Part shown: piece by piece, positions 1 to 7,236 of the stretch
Layout of the letters: every line of letters begins with the position of its first letter
Numbering within the stretch: position 1 is the first letter of the stretch
DNA from: Thermoleophilaceae bacterium
GTDB lineage: Bacteria; Actinomycetota; Thermoleophilia; Solirubrobacterales; Thermoleophilaceae
Direction of reading: 5' to 3'
Assembly: GCA_013696425.1 (NCBI GenBank)
Contig: JACCYP010000312.1
Location: 1-16,612 of the forward strand
DNA: 16,612 nt
The notes under the pieces: generated by a model
Databases searched by the model: none
What the model was told of the DNA's origin: nothing
Seen by the model: the letters and a program-made list of their open reading frames with translations, nothing else
Position numbers and translations under genes: made by a program

Positions 1-1142
1 AGCACCAGCAGCTCCGCCACCGCGAGCGCCACGAGGAACGGCAGCACCGCCAGGGCGATCCAGCGCCACCAGGTGCCGATCGTCTCCTTGCGCCTACGGG
101 CCCGTGCGAGGGCGTCGACCGAGGCTACGAGCGCCGGCAAGAGGAGGGTGATCGCGAGCAGCGCGACCGTCCAGCCGGGCAGGACCTTGCGCGTGAGGAT
201 GTAGGCGCTCGGGCCGGGATCGGGAGTGCGCGCCCCGTCGAGCGCGGACACCGTGCGCAGGATGCCCCGGCCGAGAGCGCCCAGGCGCTCGACGTCCACG
301 TCCTCGAGCTGGCTCTCCGACGCGGAGGGCGGCAGCTCGCCGCTGCCCGAGATCCGGATGGCTTCGAGGCCGTGCTCGAGGAGCACTCCCTGGTCACCGA
401 TCCCGATCGGGAAGGACAGCCGCATGAACTGGGCGAACGGCCCGGGGCCGCCCGGCAGGTCGTCGATCTCCTGGCGCAGCGACGAGTTCGCGGTTCGCGC
501 GAGCCCGATCGAACCGCGCTTGGAGTCGTTCGACCACTGCACGCTCAGCGGGCCGTCGGGGCGCCGCACGCCGATGTCCGAGAAGGCCACGACGGCCTCG
601 ATCTCGTCCCGGTCGGGGGCGGTCTCGGCGAATCGCAGGGCGCCGGCGTCGCCCAGGGTGCCGCCGTCCGTGGACACCAGCACGAGCGTGCGCCGGGCCG
701 CCCGGCCCTGGAACACGCGGCCCAGCTCGAGCAGTGCCGCGGTGTCCGAGGCGCTGCCGGTGGCGTCGGGCACGGAGCTGGAATCGCGGTCGGCCATCAC
801 CACGATCTGCTTGCGCGAAGCGCCCGTGCGGCGGGCGACGACATTACGCAGGGTGCGGCCGTCGGCCTCGAAGGTTTTGATGGTCACCTCGAACCCGTTG
901 CGGGCCAGGCGCCGCGCCACCTCGCGGGCCACGCGGTCGTTGCCCACCGAGCCGGGGCTGCGGTCGGGGTCATCGCGCACGATCTGGCGCATGGTCTGCG
1001 CGGCGAGCCTCCCCTCGAAGAGAACGTCGGCCGCCAACCCCTGCGGCGCGGGAGCCGGGCGGTTCTGGAGCGAGAAGGCGGTGAGCACCAGCGCGATCAC
1101 CGCCGGCACGAATGCCGCGCGGTAGATGCGCGGTTCGATCAT
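1..1142 (-). CDS. M28-peptidase-like membrane protein, probable pseudopeptidase (partial, 3' end outside window)
   Basis: About 380 codons are open from an ATG at 1142 to the window edge, so the C-terminus is missing. Topology read from the sequence: one N-terminal membrane segment (about residues 8-25), an extracytoplasmic domain (about 40-315), then at least two more membrane segments (about 324-341 and 358-380). The soluble domain aligns without gaps to M28 zinc aminopeptidase landmarks. ADRDS at 117-121 sits where AHxDS is usual, GSASD at 129-133 where DNASG is usual, and DGGTLG at 159-164 where DGEExG is usual. GDQG at 250-253 sits where SDHxPF is usual. His, bridging Asp, catalytic Glu and final His are therefore replaced, while D120 and D189 remain. 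The topology recalls GAA1/ERMP1-type proteins. I infer a non-catalytic binding or scaffold role; the fold call is good, the function unknown. No clear ribosome binding site precedes the ATG. It is divergent from the response regulator. Confidence 0.75.
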   Translation of the reverse strand, partial: MIEPRIYRAAFVPAVIALVLTAFSLQNRPAPAPQGLAADVLFEGRLAAQTMRQIVRDDPDRSPGSVGNDRVAREVARRLARNGFEVTIKTFEADGRTLRNVVARRTGASRKQIVVMADRDSSSVPDATGSASDTAALLELGRVFQGRAARRTLVLVSTDGGTLGDAGALRFAETAPDRDEIEAVVAFSDIGVRRPDGPLSVQWSNDSKRGSIGLARTANSSLRQEIDDLPGGPGPFAQFMRLSFPIGIGDQGVLLEHGLEAIRISGSGELPPSASESQLEDVDVERLGALGRGILRTVSALDGARTPDPGPSAYILTRKVLPGWTVALLAITLLLPALVASVDALARARRRKETIGTWWRWIALAVLPFLVALAVAELLV

Positions 1143-1200
1143 CGAAAGGATTTGAAGTTCATCCGGGAACCCCGCGTGTGCGGCTGGCGAGTGCCGGCGG

Positions 1201-1270
1201 GCGCCTGCCAAGGACGCAGGATCCCGGCCAATGCGGCGCATTGGCGGGATCCGAGGACGCAGGCAGGCGC
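1201..1270. repeat. Nested inverted-repeat element, copy 1
   Basis: The outer arms GCGCCTGCC (1201-1209) and GGCAGGCGC (1262-1270) are perfect reverse complements. Inside are two direct copies of AGGACGCAGG (1211-1220 and 1254-1263). These flank a near-perfect palindrome at 1219-1252: GGATCCCG pairs with CGGGATCC, CCAATGCG pairs with CGCATTGG, with a single bulged G at 1227. The right end, GACGCAGGCAGGCG (1256-1269), recurs exactly at 10853-10866. It lies in the divergent gap between the M28-like gene and the response regulator. It could be a REP-like or MITE-like repeat, or a structured regulatory site. No T-tract follows, so a simple terminator is less likely. Confidence 0.75.
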
Positions 1271-1347
1271 GCGTCAGGTACCGCAAGGAGTGCGCGGGGG
1301 GTTCGCGGGTGAACTTTTAGAAGGTCTTTCCAATTCGCAACGGAACC

Positions 1348-1353
1348 TACAAT
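1348..1353 (+). promoter_or_regulatory. Possible -10 element for the response regulator operon
   Basis: TACAAT differs from the sigma-70/SigA -10 consensus at one base. It would place transcription start near 1360, 11-23 nt ahead of the two candidate ATGs. No good -35 hexamer is visible at 16-18 nt spacing. The surrounding 1310-1355 stretch is clearly more AT-rich than its flanks. Confidence 0.4.
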
Positions 1354-1382
1354 CTCCCCGCGGGTTACCTATGCAGGTCCCC

Positions 1383-2084
1383 ATGGCCCATCAACCCCCT
1401 CGCATCCTCCTCGTCGACGACGAGCAGTCGGTTCAGAAGCTCCTGACCTATCCCCTGAAGAAAGAGGGATACGAGGTGGTGGAGGCGCTCGACGGCAAGC
1501 AGGCGCTCGATCGCTTCTCCGACGATTCCTTCGACCTCGTGGTGCTCGACGTGATGATGCCCCGGGTCGACGGCTTCGAGGTCTGCCGCCAGCTACGGGC
1601 CCGCTCTAGCGTGCCGATCATCATGCTCACCGCGAAGGCCGAGGAGTTCGACAAGGTGCTCGGCCTCGAGCTCGGCGCGGACGACTACATCACCAAGCCC
1701 TTCTCCGTCCGCGAGTTTCGCTCGCGCGTGCGCGCGGTGCTGCGCCGCGCGGAACGCGTGCGCGAGCCGGACCAGATCGAGGAGCCGATCGAGAGCGGCG
1801 ACCTGCGGATCGACTTCGAGAAGCGCAACGTGACGCTCGCCGAGGAGCCCGTGCGCCTCACCTACGTCGAGTTCGAGATCCTCGCCGCCCTCGCCCGTTC
1901 GCCCGGGCGGGTGTTCAGCCGCACCGCGCTGCTAGAGGGGATCTGGGGCGATTCGGCCTATCGCGACCCGCGCACGATCGACGTGCACATCCGCCATCTG
2001 CGCGAGAAGCTCGAGACCGACCCGAAGAACCCGGTCTACCTGTTCACAATGAGAGGCGTGGGCTACCGCTTTCGCGAGAAGTGA
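1383..2084 (+). CDS. OmpR/PhoB-family response regulator (MprA-like)
   Basis: The 233-residue protein has the standard OmpR-family layout. The receiver domain covers about residues 6-120, with acidic pocket D12/D13, phospho-acceptor D56 in VVLDVMMP, T83 and K105 in TKPF. A winged-helix DNA-binding domain covers about 135-230 and ends in the family-typical RGVGYRF. I chose the ATG at 1383 because an AGGT lies 5 nt upstream and the receiver begins right after it; an in-frame ATG at 1371 would add four residues. The stop overlaps the kinase start (GTGA), so the two are translationally coupled. With the kinase and HtrA protease downstream, the order matches mycobacterial mprA-mprB-pepD. Control of envelope-stress genes is inferred from that architecture. 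The family assignment is secure, the regulon is not. Confidence 0.93.
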   Translation: MAHQPPRILLVDDEQSVQKLLTYPLKKEGYEVVEALDGKQALDRFSDDSFDLVVLDVMMPRVDGFEVCRQLRARSSVPIIMLTAKAEEFDKVLGLELGADDYITKPFSVREFRSRVRAVLRRAERVREPDQIEEPIESGDLRIDFEKRNVTLAEEPVRLTYVEFEILAALARSPGRVFSRTALLEGIWGDSAYRDPRTIDVHIRHLREKLETDPKNPVYLFTMRGVGYRFREK

Positions 2085-3499
2085 GGCTGTTAGGGCGCCT
2101 CAGGCTGCGAAGCCTGCAGACCAAGATCGCCCTCCTGTTCTTCGCGATCACGCTGGTTGCCTTCTCCGTCGTCTACTTCGTCGTCGTTCCCGCGCTGCGG
2201 GAGAACCTCGAGGGCCAGCGCCAGGACGACGTGACGGCCGTCGCACGCGACACCTCGAGCGGGCTCGAGGACGTGATGGGCGGAGACATCAGCGCCCCGC
2301 GCCTCAACGAGCTCGTGCGGGCCACCGCCGACCGCGCCGACGCCCAGGTGACGCTCCTCGGCGTGCAGCGATCCGGTCCGGAGGGCCGTGCGATCGAGTT
2401 CTACGTGATCTCCGACTCGCGCGCGGGTGCCGACATCGCCGTGCCCGAAAGCGTGGCGGTGCGCGCCGTGAGCACCGACCGCCTCGCCACGAAGGAGGGC
2501 CCGGCGGACGCCGTGGCGGCCGTGCCGCTGCGCTACCGGGGGCGCGCCGACTGGGTGGCGATCTACTCACGCTCCCTCGACGAGGTGAACGAGGCCGTGA
2601 GCCTGATCCGCGCCCAGGTGCTCGCCGCGGGCGCCGCCGCGCTGCTCGTCGCGCTCCTCGGCGGCTATCTCATCGCGCGCGCGCTCGCACGCCGGGTGCG
2701 CCGGATCGAGCGGGGCGCGGAGGCGGTGGCCGCCGGGAACTTCATCGACCCGATACCGGTCGACTCCGAGGACGAGCTCGGCCAGCTCACGCGCACCTTC
2801 AACGACATGCAGGAGCAGCTCCAGCGCGTGGACCGCGCGCGCCGCGAGTTCATCGCGAACGCCTCCCACGAGCTGCGCACGCCGATCTTCTCCCTCGGAG
2901 GGTTCGTCGAGCTGATGCAGGAGGAGGACGCCGACGAGGCCACCCGCGAGGAGTGGGTGGAGCAGATGCGCCAGGGCGTCGAGCGGCTGCAGAAGCTGGC
3001 GGTCGACCTCCTCGATCTCTCGCGGCTGGACGCCGGCTCCGTACAGATCGAGGCGAGTCCGGTGGACCTCGGCGAGGTGGTCCGGAGCGTCGCCAGCGAG
3101 TTCACCCCCGCGGTGGCGAACCGCCGAGCGGGGCTCGATCTGGACCTCCCCGCCGGAGCCGTCGAGGCCAGCGCCGACCGTGAACGGGTGGCCCAGATCA
3201 TGCGTATCCTCCTCGACAACGCCCTCCGGCACACTCCGGAAGGAGTGAATGTGACCGTCACCGCCGAGCGAGAGAACGGAAGGGCTGAACTGCGCGTGGC
3301 CGATACCGGGCCGGGCATACCGAAGGAGGACGCCGAGCGTGTTTTCGAACGCTTCTACACGGCCGATGCCGTGAGCGGCTCCGGGCTCGGGCTGGCGATC
3401 GCCAAGGAGCTGGCGGAGCTGATGCGCGGCAACATCTCGCTGTCCTCGGACCCGGTGGCCACGACTTTCACCCTCGTACTGCCGGCGGCCGAGGAGTGA
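2081..3499 (+). CDS. Sensor histidine kinase (MprB-like)
   Basis: This 472-residue membrane kinase starts at a GTG overlapping the regulator's stop. Visible in order: TM1 at about 16-37, an extracytoplasmic sensor loop at about 38-178, TM2 at about 180-199, and a HAMP linker to about 250. A HisKA domain follows with phospho-accepting H263 in NASHELRTP. The HATPase domain has an N box around N380 (LLDNALRHTP), a G1 box DTGPGIP (408-414), an F box (FERFY) and a G2 box GSGLGLAI (433-440). All catalytic motifs are intact, so it should autophosphorylate and pass phosphate to D56 of the upstream regulator. The sensor loop resembles no ligand domain I recognise. Overlaps of 4 nt upstream and 1 nt (TGATG) downstream indicate a single operon with the protease. 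Confidence 0.94.
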   Translation: MRLLGRLRLRSLQTKIALLFFAITLVAFSVVYFVVVPALRENLEGQRQDDVTAVARDTSSGLEDVMGGDISAPRLNELVRATADRADAQVTLLGVQRSGPEGRAIEFYVISDSRAGADIAVPESVAVRAVSTDRLATKEGPADAVAAVPLRYRGRADWVAIYSRSLDEVNEAVSLIRAQVLAAGAAALLVALLGGYLIARALARRVRRIERGAEAVAAGNFIDPIPVDSEDELGQLTRTFNDMQEQLQRVDRARREFIANASHELRTPIFSLGGFVELMQEEDADEATREEWVEQMRQGVERLQKLAVDLLDLSRLDAGSVQIEASPVDLGEVVRSVASEFTPAVANRRAGLDLDLPAGAVEASADRERVAQIMRILLDNALRHTPEGVNVTVTAERENGRAELRVADTGPGIPKEDAERVFERFYTADAVSGSGLGLAIAKELAELMRGNISLSSDPVATTFTLVLPAAEE

Positions 3500-4686
3500 T
3501 GCGCCTACTGGCGGTCCTGCTCGCGGCCCTCGTGGCCGGCGGATGTTCCTTGGGCGACGACGGGGAGGGCGGCAACGAGAAGTCCTCGGACAAGGTCGAG
3601 ACCACCCGCGTGCAGGTGGTCGAGGACCTCGGCGAGGACGGCGGCTTCGACCCGCAGAAGCTGTACGAGCAGCTCTCCCCCGGAGTAGTCACGATCATTG
3701 CGCGCGTGCCCGGGGGCGGCGGTCTGCTGGGCGGCGACCGGGAGCAGAGCGGCCAGGGCTCCGGCTTCGTGGTCGACGGCAAGGGCCACATCGCCACCAA
3801 CGCACACGTCGTGACCGCGGGCGAACCGCCGAAGCTGCGCGAGGCGAAGGAGATCTACGTCCGGTTCGGCGACGGCAACCAGGTCGCGGCGAAGGTGGTC
3901 GGCGCCGACCCCAACGCGGACGTCGCGGTGCTGAAGATCGACCCCAAGGGCCTCGACCTCACGCCGCTGCGGTTCGGTGCCAACAAGGACGTGAAGGTCG
4001 GGGAGCCCGTCGCGGCTCTCGGGTCGCCGTTCGGCGAGGCGCAGTCGCTCTCGGTGGGCGTCGTCTCCGCGCTCGACCGCGACATCGAGTCGCTCACCCT
4101 CTTCTCGATCGGCGACGCGATCCAGACCGACGCCGCCATCAATCCCGGCAACTCGGGCGGTCCGCTGCTGGATCCGCGCGGGCGCGTGATCGGCATCAAC
4201 GCGCAGATCAAGTCGCAATCGGGCGGCGGCGAGGGAGTGGGCTTCGCCATCCCGGTCGACACGGTGAAGCGCTCGGTGGACGAGCTGCGCGAGAAGGGCG
4301 AGGTGGAGTACGGGTACCTGGGCGTCACGAGCCAGGCGATGTATCCCCAGCTCGCCGAGCGGCTCGGGCTCTCCCAGGACGAGGGGGCGCTCGTGGTGGA
4401 GGTCGAGAACGGCTCGCCCGCGGACGACGCCGGCCTCGAGGCGGGCGACGAGAAGATCGAGTTCCAGGGCGCCCCGGTCTCCAAGGGCGGCGACGTGATC
4501 ATCTCCGTCGAGGGCGAGAAGATCGAGGGCGCGAGCGACCTCACCGACCTGATCGCCAAGAAGTCCCCGGGCGACGAGATCGAGCTCGAGGTGCTGCGCG
4601 GGGGCGACAGGCGAGACGTGCAGGTCGAGCTGAAGCCCCGCCCCGACCGCCCCCCGGAACGCCGGGAGCGCCGCGACGGACCGTAG
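3499..4686 (+). CDS. htrA: HtrA/DegP-type serine protease, probable lipoprotein, PDZ domain
   Basis: This is a 395-residue secreted protease. The first 16 residues form a short hydrophobic signal ending LVAGGC, a lipobox-like site at C16 (Ala at -3 is not ideal). An acidic linker follows, then the trypsin-like domain. The triad is readable: H103 in TNAHVV, D141 in ADVAVL and S219 in GNSGGP. One PDZ domain follows at about 290-380, in the GGDVI variant with a longer carboxylate loop, then a Pro/Arg tail. ATG 3499 overlaps the kinase stop; a GTG at 3496 is the only close alternative. Proteases of this family degrade or refold misfolded envelope proteins. Coupling to a two-component system mirrors PepD with MprAB. 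All catalytic residues are present, so it is probably active. Confidence 0.93.
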   Translation: MRLLAVLLAALVAGGCSLGDDGEGGNEKSSDKVETTRVQVVEDLGEDGGFDPQKLYEQLSPGVVTIIARVPGGGGLLGGDREQSGQGSGFVVDGKGHIATNAHVVTAGEPPKLREAKEIYVRFGDGNQVAAKVVGADPNADVAVLKIDPKGLDLTPLRFGANKDVKVGEPVAALGSPFGEAQSLSVGVVSALDRDIESLTLFSIGDAIQTDAAINPGNSGGPLLDPRGRVIGINAQIKSQSGGGEGVGFAIPVDTVKRSVDELREKGEVEYGYLGVTSQAMYPQLAERLGLSQDEGALVVEVENGSPADDAGLEAGDEKIEFQGAPVSKGGDVIISVEGEKIEGASDLTDLIAKKSPGDEIELEVLRGGDRRDVQVELKPRPDRPPERRERRDGP

Positions 4687-4726
4687 GCGGCTCGTCCGTG
4701 AGCTCGCGGTCGGCATCCGCGAGCGC

Positions 4727-5602
4727 GTGGTTCCCATGCTCGGCGCCCACGCCGGGCGTGCGCACGGCGAAACGGGCGTGGGGGGCGACGTGACCTTTGC
4801 GATCGACGCGGAAGCCGAGGAGTTCATGGAGCAGTTCCTGGCGCGTGAGGCGCCGGAGACCGGCTTCTATTCCGAGGACCGCGGCCTCGTGGCGCCCGAT
4901 GGCGCCGAGCAGGTGCTGGTGGTGGACCCCATCGACGGCACCCGTCCCGCGCTCGCGGGGCTCGAGTCCTGCTGCGTATCGGTGGCCGCGGCCCCGCTGC
5001 GCGAGGGGGTGACGATGGCCGAGGTGAGCCACGGGTGCGTGGTCGAGATCCGCTCCGGGGCCGTGTTCCTCGCCGAGCGCGGCGCGGGACTGCTCGAATC
5101 GCCACCCGTGGTGCTGTCGGCGAACGAGGATCTCGAGCGCGCATTCTTCGCCTACGGCTTCCGAGGCCGGCCCGCCCTGATCCAGGCAACGGTGCTCGCC
5201 GGGCTGATCGACGCGGCGTCGGTCGGAGGCGGCACGTTCGAGCTCGGCTCGGCCTGTTTCGACATGACCCGGGTGCTCACGGGACAGCTCGATGCTTACA
5301 TCGAGCCGGGCCCGCGCATAATCGCGGATGTGCCCCAAGCGCTCGAAGAGTTCCGCCGCGTGGGCCGCGGCGCCGTGCTCAACAACTCGCCCTACGACCT
5401 GGCCGCCGCGGTGCTGTGCCTCGAAGAGGGCGGTGCGGTGGTGAGCGACGCCTACGGCAGGCCGCTCGGGGACCGGCCGCTGCTCGGGGCGGGGCCCGAA
5501 TTCCAGATGTCCGTGGTGGCCGGCGCCAACCCGGCGCTGCACGCCAAGGCGATCGCGGCATTGGATGAAGGCATCGCGGCGCTTTCCAGGAGTACGGTCT
5601 AG
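4727..5602 (+). CDS. Inositol-monophosphatase-family phosphatase
   Basis: The 291-residue frame carries the IMPase metal-site motifs: SEDRG (the EE site), VVDPIDGT (the DPxDGT signature) and SPYDLAAA (the WDxAA site, with Tyr for Trp). The late motif EGGAVVSDAYG also fits. Mg-dependent phosphomonoesterase activity is therefore plausible. Substrate cannot be read; the family includes SuhB, HisN and FBPase-type enzymes. The start is uncertain. GTG 4727 is the first canonical start, has no visible ribosome binding site, and puts DPIDGT about 18 residues earlier than in E. coli SuhB. The frame stays open upstream to 4634 and encodes a plausible first helix (RELAVGIRERVVPML). It lies 40 nt after htrA and 4 nt before the next gene, so it is probably co-transcribed. 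Confidence 0.85.
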   Translation: MVPMLGAHAGRAHGETGVGGDVTFAIDAEAEEFMEQFLAREAPETGFYSEDRGLVAPDGAEQVLVVDPIDGTRPALAGLESCCVSVAAAPLREGVTMAEVSHGCVVEIRSGAVFLAERGAGLLESPPVVLSANEDLERAFFAYGFRGRPALIQATVLAGLIDAASVGGGTFELGSACFDMTRVLTGQLDAYIEPGPRIIADVPQALEEFRRVGRGAVLNNSPYDLAAAVLCLEEGGAVVSDAYGRPLGDRPLLGAGPEFQMSVVAGANPALHAKAIAALDEGIAALSRSTV

Positions 5603-5606
5603 GCGC

Positions 5607-5969
5607 ATGGTCGACTCGCGCGTCGTATCCCTCACCGTTCCTGCCGACGCCGATTATCTGGTGCTCGCCCGGCTCGCCCTCTCGGCGGTCTGCAGACTCA
5701 CGCGCCTGCGCCCCGAGGACGTGTCCGACCTGAAGCTCGCGCTCACCGAGGCCGCGGGCGGCATGGTCGCCGGCGGCGGCGAGGTGCGCTTCACCTTCGA
5801 GGTCGGCGATGACTCGCTCGCGGTCGTGATCCGCGGCGACGGTGCCGACATGCAGCCGGTCGAGGACGACGAGCTGGCGCGCGCGATCGTGGCCGCCACG
5901 GTCGACGACTGCGTATACGAGAACGGCCAAGTCCGGCTCGTGAAGTACCTCGCCGCACCCGACGAGTAG
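5607..5969 (+). CDS. Small RsbW/SpoIIAB-like GHKL-fold protein with degenerate N box
   Basis: This 120-residue protein resembles anti-sigma/serine-kinase proteins of the HATPase_c_2 type. It begins SLTVPADADYLVLARLALSA, the family's usual first strand and helix, and continues DLKLALTEA, the start of the N-box helix. The Asn and the following His that normally bind Mg-ATP are replaced by Gly/Met (AAGGMVAGG). The later DxGxG motif is reduced to RGDGADM. ATP binding is therefore doubtful, although the fold looks kept. Intact relatives hold stress sigma factors or phosphorylate anti-anti-sigma factors. I infer a regulatory protein-binding role at most. The ATG at 5607 lies 4 nt after the phosphatase stop, and AGGAG at 5588 is rather distant. 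No sigma or STAS gene is nearby. Confidence 0.65.
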   Translation: MVDSRVVSLTVPADADYLVLARLALSAVCRLTRLRPEDVSDLKLALTEAAGGMVAGGGEVRFTFEVGDDSLAVVIRGDGADMQPVEDDELARAIVAATVDDCVYENGQVRLVKYLAAPDE

Positions 5970-5972
5970 GCT
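5967..5972 (+). promoter_or_regulatory. Possible -10 element giving a leaderless treT transcript
   Basis: TAGGCT fits the actinobacterial TANNNT -10 pattern and lies 7 nt before the GTG of treT. Transcription would start at about 5979-5980, on the start codon itself. It overlaps the stop codon of the upstream gene. No -35 is recognisable, so this rests on spacing alone. Confidence 0.3.
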
Positions 5973-5979
5973 GCCCCGC

Positions 5980-7236
5980 GTGCTGCAGCCCGTCGGAGTA
6001 GGTAACAAGGCGCTCGCCGATTACACGCATCTCGTCGGGCGGACCCTGATCAAGGAGATCAAGGGCCATGCCGAGCAACTCAAGGGGCTGCGGGTGCTGC
6101 ATCTCTCGGCCACGGCGTTCGGCGGCGGAGTGGCCGAGATCCTCTACACGCTGGTACCGCTCATGCGCGACGTGGGCATCGACGCGGAGTGGCATGTGCT
6201 CTTCGGCAAGGAGGAGTTCTTCAACACGACGAAGATCATGCACAACGCGCTGCAGGGCAACCCCCAGGATCTCACCGACGAGGAGTGGGAGATCTGGGAG
6301 CGCTACAACGAGATCAACGCCGAGCAGCTCTCCAAGGACTGGGACGTGGTAATCGTCCACGACCCCCAGCCCGCCGCCATCCGCTCGCTGGTCCCGGACA
6401 ACGCCAAGTCCTGGATCTGGCGCTGCCACATCGACCTCTCGACGCCGAACCCGGGCACGATCGAGCGGCTCGGTCCCTACCTGCCGGACTACGACGGCAC
6501 GGTCTTCCATCTCCAGGACTACGTCCCCCCGGTCCTGATGAACGGGGACAACCGCCAGCCCTACATCTGCCCGCCGGCGATCGACCCGCTGTCGCCGAAG
6601 AACATGGCCCTCTCGCCCGAGGACGCCGCCTTCGTCTGCGACCAGTTCGGCATCGACGTGAACCGGCCTCTGCTCTGCCAGGTGTCGCGCTTCGACCCGT
6701 GGAAGGACCCGATGGGCGTGATCGACGCCTACAAGCTCGTCACGCAGAAGATCCCACAGGTGCAGCTCGCGCTGGTCGGCTCGATGGCCACGGATGACCC
6801 CGAGGGTTGGGACTTCCTCACCCAGACGATGGCCTACGCGCAGGGCGACCCCGACATCAAGATCCTCAACAACCTGAACAACGTGGGCGCGATCGAGGTG
6901 AACGCCTTCCAGTCCCAGGCCGACATCGCGATCCAGAAGTCCACGCGCGAGGGCTTTGGCCTCACCGTCTCGGAGGCGCTGTGGAAGGTGCGCCCGTTCA
7001 TCGGCGGGGACGTCGGCGGCATCCCGCTCCAGGTGAAGAACGGCGAGACCGGCTACCTCGTGTCCTCGCCGGAGGAGTGCGCGCAGCGCTCGATCGAGGT
7101 GCTCGAGCAGCCCGAGCTCGGCAAGCAGCTCGCCCGCGCCGGCAAGGAGCACGTTCGCCAGCACTTCCTCACCCCGCGCCTGCTGCGCGACTGGCTGGGT
7201 ATTTTCAGGGACGTCTCGACGACGTCCCCCCCATGA
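5980..7236 (+). CDS. treT: Trehalose synthase, TreT-type GT4 glycosyltransferase
   Basis: The 418-residue protein matches TreT, which joins NDP-glucose to glucose to give trehalose in one reversible step. It is a GT-B enzyme. The N-terminal domain has HLSATAFGGGVAE (about 41-53), the HDPQP segment (127-131) and WRCHIDLSTP (147-156), typical of the family. The C-terminal nucleotide-sugar domain has VSRFDPWKDP (235-244) and EGFGLTVSEALW (324-335), the E-x7-E signature of GT4. Length equals the family's usual 400-415. GTG 5980 was chosen because the conserved N-terminus begins soon after and no upstream in-frame start fits; no Shine-Dalgarno is visible. Its last bases overlap the GT20 gene (ATGA), so the two are coupled. 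Role: trehalose as a compatible solute. Confidence 0.9.
   Translation: MLQPVGVGNKALADYTHLVGRTLIKEIKGHAEQLKGLRVLHLSATAFGGGVAEILYTLVPLMRDVGIDAEWHVLFGKEEFFNTTKIMHNALQGNPQDLTDEEWEIWERYNEINAEQLSKDWDVVIVHDPQPAAIRSLVPDNAKSWIWRCHIDLSTPNPGTIERLGPYLPDYDGTVFHLQDYVPPVLMNGDNRQPYICPPAIDPLSPKNMALSPEDAAFVCDQFGIDVNRPLLCQVSRFDPWKDPMGVIDAYKLVTQKIPQVQLALVGSMATDDPEGWDFLTQTMAYAQGDPDIKILNNLNNVGAIEVNAFQSQADIAIQKSTREGFGLTVSEALWKVRPFIGGDVGGIPLQVKNGETGYLVSSPEECAQRSIEVLEQPELGKQLARAGKEHVRQHFLTPRLLRDWLGIFRDVSTTSPP

Noticed and set aside
1211..1263. The direct repeats AGGACGCAGG considered as att or target-site duplications
   Set aside because: They lie inside the inverted-repeat arms and enclose only 33 nt of palindrome. 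No integrase or transposase is near, so the repeat-family explanation fits better.
226..2084. Long plus-strand open frames over the first 1.1 kb, one of them fused in frame to the response regulator
   Set aside because: They are antisense to the M28-like gene, whose minus-strand translation has clear domain motifs. Stop codons are rare in such GC-rich DNA. The frame reaching 2084 is simply the regulator extended through non-coding and antisense sequence.
3505..4827. A 440-codon minus-strand open frame opposite htrA
   Set aside because: Its translation is rich in Arg, Ala, His and Leu with no domain, typical of the antisense of a GC-rich gene. The opposite strand has a complete HtrA catalytic triad.
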